5,553 bases of DNA, taken from assembly GCA_033720955.1 (NCBI GenBank), contig JAWWBN010000248.1, positions 1 through 5,553 of the forward strand, in the 5' to 3' direction. Source of the stretch: JAWWBN01 sp033720955. Its GTDB lineage: Bacteria; Acidobacteriota; Thermoanaerobaculia; Multivoradales; JAHEKO01. This document shows, in pieces, positions 1 to 4,620 of the stretch. Below the pieces are notes generated by a model. It saw nothing but the letters and a program-made list of their open reading frames with translations. It was not told the DNA's origin and did not search any database. The first letter of the stretch is position 1. Every line of letters starts with the position of its first letter. A program made the position numbers and the translations under genes.

Positions 1-329
1 AGCGCCTGCTTCCGCTGGGGGACGATTCGATCGCCGAGCCTCTCGAAGGCGTGGAGCTGGCGGCGATCTACCTGCTCGAGCGGCGGCCCGGGGAGGAGGG
101 CCCGGCCGCGATCTTCCCCGAGAGTCCCCGGCGGGCCCTGGTGCGTCTTCTCGAGCACGGGGTGGCGGCCGGGCCGGCGGAGGCGCTGGGGTTGGCTCGC
201 CAGCGCTTCGAGCGGCTGGCGGAGCTGGTGGAGCGGGTCGCGGTGGCGCGTCTGGAGCTCCCGAGCGGTTCCGGCGCGGCGGGGCGGGCGCACGCCGCGA
301 TCGCCGCCGATCTGCGGGCGACGCGCTAG
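1..329 (+). CDS. HPr kinase-like (PEPCK-fold) protein, C-terminal fragment
   Basis: This is the 3' end of a gene that begins before the window. It reads in the frame starting at base 3 and ends at TAG 327-329, leaving about 108 residues. The visible part opens with a short loop, then a strand with the sequence AAIYLLERR, then a helix-rich tail containing ARQRFERLAELVERV followed by VARLELPSG. From knowledge of the family, this pattern resembles the C-terminus of HPr serine kinase-like proteins with a PEP-carboxykinase fold, where a 'hydrophobic-IYLLE' strand precedes a helix and a final 'V-P-V-x-x-L-x-Y/L-P' strand. Those proteins are ATP-dependent kinases or relatives of unknown substrate. 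The P-loop and catalytic residues lie outside the window, so neither activity nor substrate can be judged. A GTG at 51 is in frame, but the frame is open back to the window edge, so 51 is not taken as the start. The gene converges on the transporter gene. Confidence 0.5.
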   Translation, partial: RLLPLGDDSIAEPLEGVELAAIYLLERRPGEEGPAAIFPESPRRALVRLLEHGVAAGPAEALGLARQRFERLAELVERVAVARLELPSGSGAAGRAHAAIAADLRATR

Positions 330-337
330 GTCGGCCG

Positions 338-352
338 GGGTCTCAGAGACCC
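338..352. terminator. Candidate bidirectional hairpin between convergent genes
   Basis: GGGTCTC, a single A, then GAGACCC form a perfect 7-base inverted repeat. A physical hairpin would need to open it to about 5 bp with a 5-base loop. It lies 8 bases after the stop of the HPr kinase-like gene and covers the stop codon of the transporter gene (343-345). Flanking bases 329-336 and 362-369 can pair imperfectly around it. There is no T-tract on either strand, so it does not look like a classical intrinsic terminator. Its only support as a terminator is its place between convergent genes. Confidence 0.3.
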
Positions 353-1659
353 AGGATCCCGGTCTGACCGTGGAAGAAGAGCCCGGCGAGGGCGCCGGTC
401 ATCAGGGTGGCCAGGGTCGCCGCGGCCAGGGCGCGCAGCGACAGGGACGCCAGGTCCTCGAGCCGGTCCGGGGCCAGCGCCCCGAAGCCCCCGACCGCGA
501 TCCCCATCCCGCCGACGTGGGCGAAGCCGCACAGGCCGTAGGAGAGGATCAGGATCGTGCGCGGCGCGAGCTCGCCGCGGGACGCCATCCCCCCGAGCTC
601 CTGATAGCTGACCACCTCGGTGAGGATCAGCCGCTGCCCGAGAAGCCGGCCCGAGGCGGCGAGGTCGGCGGCCTCGACGCCGAGCAGCCACGCCAGCGGG
701 CGGAACAGCCAGCCCAGCAGGCCGGCGATGCTCAGCGGCTCGTCGAGCCCGAGGGCCAGCGTCGAGGCGCGCCCGAGCAGCAGGTCGAGCACCCCCACGA
801 CGCCGAGCACCGCGATGAGGATGGTCGAGATCCCGGCCGCCACCTTGAGGCCGTCCCAGGCGCCGGCGGCCAGGGCGCCCATGGCGCTGGCGTGGCGCTC
901 CGATCGCGCCATCGCCGGCACCCCGCCGCCGGTCGCGGTGCTCTCCCTCTCCGGGAGGATCAGCTTGGCGACCAGGATCGCGCACGGGATCGACAGCAGG
1001 GATGCCGAGATCAGATGTCCGGCGATCCGGGGGAAGACGTCCCGCAGAAAGATCACGTAGACGGCCAGGGTGGTGGAGGCCACCGTAGCCAGGTTGGTGG
1101 CCAGCACCACCAGCAGCTCGGAGCGGGTCATGGCGCCCAGATAGGGGCGCACGGCCGCCGCCGTCTCGACCCCGAAGAAGATGTGGGTCGAGCCGGTCAG
1201 CGCCTCCGCTCCCGAGAGCCGCAGGGTGGCGTGGAAGAGGCGGCCCAGGAGGCGGACGATCGGCTCGATCGCCCCGAAGTGGTGGAGCGTGGCCATCACG
1301 GCGGCGAAGAAGATCACCGCCGGAAGCACCTGGGCGGCGAGCACGAAGCCGATGGAAGGCTCGCCGGCGGCCGTCGTCGCGCCGGGAGAGACGGCCAGGG
1401 GACCCAGCAGGAACTCCGCTCCGCGCGAGCTGCCCGAGAGCATCGCCAGGACCGCCTGGTTGAGAACCAGGAGCACCGACCGCGCGACGGGCAACAGAAA
1501 GACCACGGCGGCGAGACCGAGGGTGAGGATCGCCGAGCCGGCCACCGTCCGCCACGGCACCGGGCGGCGGCAGCCGCCCACCACCCAGGCGAGGAGAGCG
1601 AAGACCACCAGCCCCAACAGCGAGATCAGGTTGAGGTGGGTCAAGAGCTTCGCCCCCAC
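343..1659 (-). CDS. Concentrative nucleoside transporter (CNT/NupC family), divergent binding site
   Basis: An inner-membrane protein of 438 residues, close to the roughly 400 usual for bacterial CNT proteins. CNT carriers import nucleosides using a Na+ or H+ gradient. The N-terminus (residues 10-75) holds hydrophobic helices, and further membrane segments cover about 104-125, 183-235 and 275-297. Two family landmarks are clear. The first is the HP1-region motif, with E165 followed by RPYL at 171-174 and MTRSEL at 177-182. The second is the HP2/TM7 region, with T347-E348 and then GFAHVGGMGIAVGG at 378-391. The two key glutamates (E165, E348) are kept. Several neighbours usually Gln-Thr, Asn or Ser are changed: one residue is missing before E165, and H159, T347, H381 and G384 replace polar ligand positions. 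The family assignment is firm but nucleoside specificity is not. The start is GTG at 1659, with GAGAGA directly upstream at poor spacing; TTG at 1644 is an alternative. It lies 61 bases after the PATAN gene and may be the last gene of that operon. Confidence 0.85.
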   Translation of the reverse strand: MGAKLLTHLNLISLLGLVVFALLAWVVGGCRRPVPWRTVAGSAILTLGLAAVVFLLPVARSVLLVLNQAVLAMLSGSSRGAEFLLGPLAVSPGATTAAGEPSIGFVLAAQVLPAVIFFAAVMATLHHFGAIEPIVRLLGRLFHATLRLSGAEALTGSTHIFFGVETAAAVRPYLGAMTRSELLVVLATNLATVASTTLAVYVIFLRDVFPRIAGHLISASLLSIPCAILVAKLILPERESTATGGGVPAMARSERHASAMGALAAGAWDGLKVAAGISTILIAVLGVVGVLDLLLGRASTLALGLDEPLSIAGLLGWLFRPLAWLLGVEAADLAASGRLLGQRLILTEVVSYQELGGMASRGELAPRTILILSYGLCGFAHVGGMGIAVGGFGALAPDRLEDLASLSLRALAAATLATLMTGALAGLFFHGQTGILGL

Positions 1660-1666
1660 TCTCTCA

Positions 1667-1680
1667 CACGGCCGGCCGTG
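1667..1680. repeat. Perfect 14-bp palindrome upstream of the transporter gene
   Basis: CACGGCCGGCCGTG reads the same on both strands. It sits in the 61-base gap between the PATAN gene and the transporter gene, 7 bases before the transporter's GTG. It could be an operator, a small hairpin affecting translation of the transporter, or a chance palindrome in GC-rich DNA. No T-tract follows it, so an intrinsic terminator is unlikely. Confidence 0.35.
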
Positions 1681-1720
1681 GGGGCTGCGAGGATCCCGTT
1701 CCTGCGGCGGGCGGCGGCGC

Positions 1721-3295
1721 TCACCCTCGAGTGGAGTTGAGGCCGCTGGCCTCGCGCTGCCGAAGGCGATCCATCCGGCGTCGCAGGATCTCGTTCTCGA
1801 AGGCCACGCCGACCTGGGCGGCGGCGAGCTCCAGGATCTCGATCTCCTCGATCTCGCGGCTCACCGTGCCGTTGTCGGCGTAGACGACCGAGAAGACGCT
1901 GGCGCTGCCCAGCACCGGGAAGATCACGACCTGGCCGGTGCGCGGCCGGCCGACCCGCTCGGTGAGCTGACCCGGGAGATCGGCGTCGTCGAACATCAGG
2001 GAGCGGGTCTGGCCGTGGTCGACGGCCTCGGTCAGCGCTCCGCCCTCGCCCAGGGGGATGGCGATGCCGCTGGTGCGCTGGGCGAGCGGCTCGCCGTCCG
2101 GGCCGGCCCCGAAGGCTCCCAGGGCCAGCAGGTGGTCCTCCTGCACGAGGAAGAGGATCGCCCGCTCCACCGACTCCGAGATCACCTGCATGAGGTTGAG
2201 GGCCACGGTAGCCGAGAGAAGACCGGAGCGCAGATCCGCCACCACCCGCCGGAGCTTGGCGAAGCCGGAGCGCACCGGCGCCGAGGAACGCGGGTCGGTG
2301 AGCGAGTCACGGGCCTTGATCAGGCTCCGGACGCAGGTCGCGATGGCCTTGACGTCGGGCGGCAGGACGGCCAGCGCGCCGACCTCGTAGGCGCGGGCGG
2401 GGGCGGCCCACGGATCCATCACCGCGAGGACGGCGGCCCGCGGCCGGGCACGGCCGACCGACTCGAGCAGCTCGAGATCCTCCCGGTTGCGCTGGTCGAC
2501 CAGGACCACCGGCGGCGCCTCGCCCGGGAGGGTGAGGCCCGCGTCGCGCGGATCCACCCGGCTCACCACGGCCTCCCCGGCCGGCATCTCGTCCCGCAGC
2601 AGCTCGAGGAGCTCCTCGTCCTCGGTCAGGAGCTGGAGCCGGAGGGGCGGCGCCCCCTCCTCCCGGCTCGTCTTGCCGCCGTCGTCCTGGAAGAGCTCGG
2701 CGAGCTCGTCCGCGGCGGAGGGCTGGCCCGCTCCGCCCTCCCCTTCGCCCGTCTCCGACCTCCCGGCGGCGGCGGCCTGCCGGCTCCGGTTCTTCTCGTC
2801 GAAGATGCGCAGCGCGTCGAGAACCACCATCTGGGTGTCGAGGTTGATGTCGGGCAGAATGTCTCCCGGGTAGACGCCGACGTCGTCGATCGGGCGCAGC
2901 TCGTCGAGGGCGAACTCGAAGTTGCCCTCCTTCCAGCTCACGAGCTGGTAGACCGTGTGCTCGATCTGGCGCCCGACGACCGAGCGCAGCGTCTCGTCGT
3001 CGATGGCGCCGCTCTCGACCAGCAGCCTGCCCAGGGAGGGTCTCGGGTGCACCTGCTGCTGCCGCGCGAGGATCTCCTCCAGCTCGCCGGCATCGATGAT
3101 CTCCTGCTGCACCAGGAGCTCGCCCAGCCGCTTCGCCTCCGGGGTCCAGGCACTGATGATGCGACCGCGGTGGAAGCCGATCTCGGCGCGGCGCTCCCCC
3201 GAGGTCACCTTGAGCGTGCCGGTGCGTCGCCCCAGGTGGACGAACTGCATCACCTCGGCGACCGAGACGTCCAGGAGATCACCGGAGATGCTCAC
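1721..3295 (-). CDS. PATAN (DUF4388) - pseudo-receiver - GAF-like signalling protein
   Basis: A cytoplasmic protein of 524 residues with no membrane segment or signal peptide visible. Residues 1-165 are a PATAN/DUF4388 domain. It opens with SISGDLLDVSVAEVMQFV, continues with GRRTGTLKV and the FHRGRIISA strand, and closes with SWKEGNFEF at 120-128. Between the last two parts are two consecutive 24-residue helical motifs (56-79 and 87-110) resembling MshEN/GspE-N repeats. After an acidic, low-complexity linker (166-216), residues 217-330 look like a receiver fold: D267 ends a VVLVD strand, but the acidic pair is only E225-D226 and the usual Lys is replaced by LPPD (311-314). It is therefore probably not phosphorylated normally. 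Residues 345-505 resemble a GAF domain and end in a coiled helix. PATAN proteins usually act through protein partners, often beside CheY-like regulators. The GTG start at 3295 has a GGAGAG ribosome site 6 bases upstream and lies 14 bases after the GAF gene. Partners and signal are unknown. Confidence 0.85.
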   Translation of the reverse strand: MSISGDLLDVSVAEVMQFVHLGRRTGTLKVTSGERRAEIGFHRGRIISAWTPEAKRLGELLVQQEIIDAGELEEILARQQQVHPRPSLGRLLVESGAIDDETLRSVVGRQIEHTVYQLVSWKEGNFEFALDELRPIDDVGVYPGDILPDINLDTQMVVLDALRIFDEKNRSRQAAAAGRSETGEGEGGAGQPSAADELAELFQDDGGKTSREEGAPPLRLQLLTEDEELLELLRDEMPAGEAVVSRVDPRDAGLTLPGEAPPVVLVDQRNREDLELLESVGRARPRAAVLAVMDPWAAPARAYEVGALAVLPPDVKAIATCVRSLIKARDSLTDPRSSAPVRSGFAKLRRVVADLRSGLLSATVALNLMQVISESVERAILFLVQEDHLLALGAFGAGPDGEPLAQRTSGIAIPLGEGGALTEAVDHGQTRSLMFDDADLPGQLTERVGRPRTGQVVIFPVLGSASVFSVVYADNGTVSREIEEIEILELAAAQVGVAFENEILRRRMDRLRQREASGLNSTRG

Positions 3296-3301
3296 CCGAG
3301 G

Positions 3302-3307
3302 CTCTCC
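3302..3307 (-). promoter_or_regulatory. Ribosome binding site of the PATAN gene
   Basis: GGAGAG on the minus strand ends 6 bases before the GTG at 3295 and supports that start. It falls inside the 14-base gap after the stop of the GAF gene, which fits cotranscription. It is the clearest Shine-Dalgarno match among the genes here. Confidence 0.7.
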
Positions 3308-3309
3308 GG

Positions 3310-4077
3310 TCAGTCCGAGCGGACGAGCTGCACCAGGCTCTGCAGAGTGCGCAGCTTGCGGTCGGTGTTCGAGTAGACCCGGGCCGCCAGCAGCGCCGAG
3401 GCGGCATGGGCCGCCAGCAGATCGAGCAGGTCGCGGTCGTTGGCGGTGAGGGTCGGCTTGTGGTCGAACAGCTTGAGCAGGACCACCGCCCCCACCACGG
3501 CTCCCTGCACCCGCAGCGGGACCACCGCCAACGCCTCCGACCCCTCGGCGCCGCCCATCCGCATCTGGCCGTCCTCCAGGGTCTGGTCCACGGCCGGATC
3601 GCCGCCCTCGTAGCGCCCGCCCTCGTAGCGTCCGCCCGACCCCTCCTCGAACCCCTCGGCCAGGGCGATCTCACACCGCGAGCCCTCCTCCTCGCGCAGC
3701 AGGAGCACGAAGCGCTCGGCGCCCAGGAGCTCGCGGGAGATCTCGCCGATCGTCGCCTTGACCTCCTCCATGTCCAGGGTGGCGTGGAGCTGATAGGTGG
3801 CAACGTAGAGATTCATCAGGCGGCCGCGCTGGTTCTCGGTGTCCACCAGCCGCTCCGTCAGCTCCCCCAGGTCGCGCTCGGCCGCCTCGAGCCGCTCTCG
3901 CAGCGGCCGTCCGTCCTCCGACGTCTCCCCCGCCGGCGGCACCCGCCCCTTCATCTCCCGCAGCAGGCGCGACGCGGTGTCGAGGGAGCGCTCGATCTCT
4001 GCGAGGAGCGCCTCGGGATCGGCCGCACCCGCCGCGCCCGGCTCGCTCACCCCGCCGGAAGACTCCTGCGAGCTCAC
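3310..4077 (-). CDS. Coiled-coil plus GAF domain protein
   Basis: A soluble protein of 255 residues. Residues 1-20 are a Ser/Gly/Ala-rich lead. Residues 21-95 are charged helix with heptad-like spacing (LLAEIERSLDTASRLLREM, then RPLRERLEAAERDLGELTERL), likely a dimerising coiled coil. Residues 90-235 are a GAF domain: LYVATYQLHATLDMEEV opens it, GAERFVLLLRE forms a core strand, AVVPLRVQGAVVGAVVL is the typical GAF strand pair, and NDRDLLDLLAAHAASAL is the closing helix. GAF domains bind small ligands or dimerise, but no ligand residues can be assigned. An exact 5-residue duplication, GGRYE-GGRYE, lies at 148-157 in a loop of the domain. There is no catalytic, DNA-binding or effector domain, so it probably acts as a sensor or adaptor. 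Its GTG start overlaps the stop of the response regulator by 4 bases (GTGA), indicating translational coupling. Confidence 0.85.
   Translation of the reverse strand: MSSQESSGGVSEPGAAGAADPEALLAEIERSLDTASRLLREMKGRVPPAGETSEDGRPLRERLEAAERDLGELTERLVDTENQRGRLMNLYVATYQLHATLDMEEVKATIGEISRELLGAERFVLLLREEEGSRCEIALAEGFEEGSGGRYEGGRYEGGDPAVDQTLEDGQMRMGGAEGSEALAVVPLRVQGAVVGAVVLLKLFDHKPTLTANDRDLLDLLAAHAASALLAARVYSNTDRKLRTLQSLVQLVRSD
3602..3637. repeat. 15-bp tandem repeat within the GAF gene
   Basis: The unit ccgccctcgtagcg plus one base occurs at 3602-3616 and 3617-3631, differing only in the last base (c/t). A partial third copy, ccgccc, follows at 3632-3637. It encodes the GGRYE duplication. The unit is a multiple of three, so copy-number change would leave the reading frame intact. 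Confidence 0.85.
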
Positions 4078-4454
4078 GTCCCCGGGTCGGAGCTCAGGGC
4101 CGCGATCTGGTCCAGCAGCTCCTGGTTGCCGAAGGGCTTGGTGATGTAGCTGTCGGCGCCGGCCTCCATCGCCAGGCGGGTGTCCACCTCTTTGCCCTGG
4201 GTGCTAACGATGAGCACCGGGATCTCGGCGAAGGCGCTCGACTGCTTGACCTGACGCAGGAACTCGAGCCCGTTCATCACCGGCATGTTGATGTCGAGCA
4301 GGATCAGGTCGATGTCGTGGTGCTCGGCGAGGGCCGCGAGGCCCTGCTGGCCGTCGTAGGCGTGCACCAGGGTGAGATGGCGCAGCATGACCTCGAACAT
4401 CTTGTGAATGAGCTTGGAGTCGTCGACGACGAGGACCTTGTGGGGCTGCTGCAC
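4074..4454 (-). CDS. Single-domain CheY-like response regulator
   Basis: A stand-alone receiver domain of 126 residues, the usual CheY size, with no output domain. The phosphorylation site is complete. The acidic pair is D11-D12 (HKVLVVDDSK), the phosphoacceptor is D54 in LILLDINMPVMNG, the Thr/Ser switch is S84 in VLIVSTQG, Y103 is the aromatic switch, and the Lys is K106 in ITKPF. It would receive phosphate on D54 from a histidine kinase, and the divergent CheA-type gene is the natural candidate. The reading frame stays open far upstream, opposite the kinase gene. The start is set at GTG 4454 because it lies four codons before the first conserved strand and gives the standard length. The ribosome site is weak (GGA about 10 bases upstream), so a nearby alternative start cannot be excluded. 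It is the first gene of the minus-strand group and overlaps the GAF gene by 4 bases. Confidence 0.9.
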   Translation of the reverse strand: MQQPHKVLVVDDSKLIHKMFEVMLRHLTLVHAYDGQQGLAALAEHHDIDLILLDINMPVMNGLEFLRQVKQSSAFAEIPVLIVSTQGKEVDTRLAMEAGADSYITKPFGNQELLDQIAALSSDPGT

Positions 4455-4556
4455 GAGAGATTCCGGGCGCTGGGGCCGTCTCCGTTCGCGCGAGCCGGCC
4501 AGGTGCTCCGGCGCGAAGCACGCCGAGAGACGCAGGAACGTACCGAGACGTTGCTC

Positions 4557-4585
4557 AGAGTAGCCGAATCCCGTGGGCGATTCAA
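4557..4585 (-). promoter_or_regulatory. Candidate promoter for the regulator-GAF-PATAN operon
   Basis: On the minus strand TTGAAT (4585-4580) and TACTCT (4562-4557) are separated by 17 bases. They match the sigma-70 boxes at 4 of 6 and 3 of 6 positions. This would start transcription about 95-100 bases before the regulator's GTG. It is an eye-based match only, and sigma-factor preferences in this organism are unknown. Confidence 0.3.
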
Positions 4586-4608
4586 GAACACCGCGCCCCT
4601 GATAGATT
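4581..4608 (+). promoter_or_regulatory. Candidate promoter for the CheA-type kinase
   Basis: TTCAAG (4581-4586) and TAGATT (4603-4608) are 16 bases apart, with weak -35 (3 of 6) and moderate -10 (4 of 6) matches. Transcription would start near 4615, about 6 bases before the ATG, giving an almost leaderless message. That fits the lack of a Shine-Dalgarno sequence before this gene. The region lies in a local AT-richer stretch of the divergent intergenic region. Confidence 0.3.
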
Positions 4609-4620
4609 GTCGCGAAGCGC

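Noticed and set aside
370..1740. Open frame on the + strand opposite the transporter, and a 326-1555 minus-strand frame overlapping it
   Set aside because: The translations are low-complexity and charged, with no membrane segments. The 343-1659 frame gives a well-formed CNT transporter.
1181..3376. Very long open frame on the + strand (731 codons), antisense to the PATAN gene and the start of the transporter gene
   Set aside because: Its product is Arg/Gly/Glu/His-rich without recognisable domains, while the minus strand encodes clear PATAN, receiver-like, GAF and CNT domains. Long antisense frames are expected in high-GC DNA.
3406..4149. 247-codon + strand frame opposite the GAF gene
   Set aside because: It shows no domain, and the opposite strand carries a convincing coiled coil and GAF domain.
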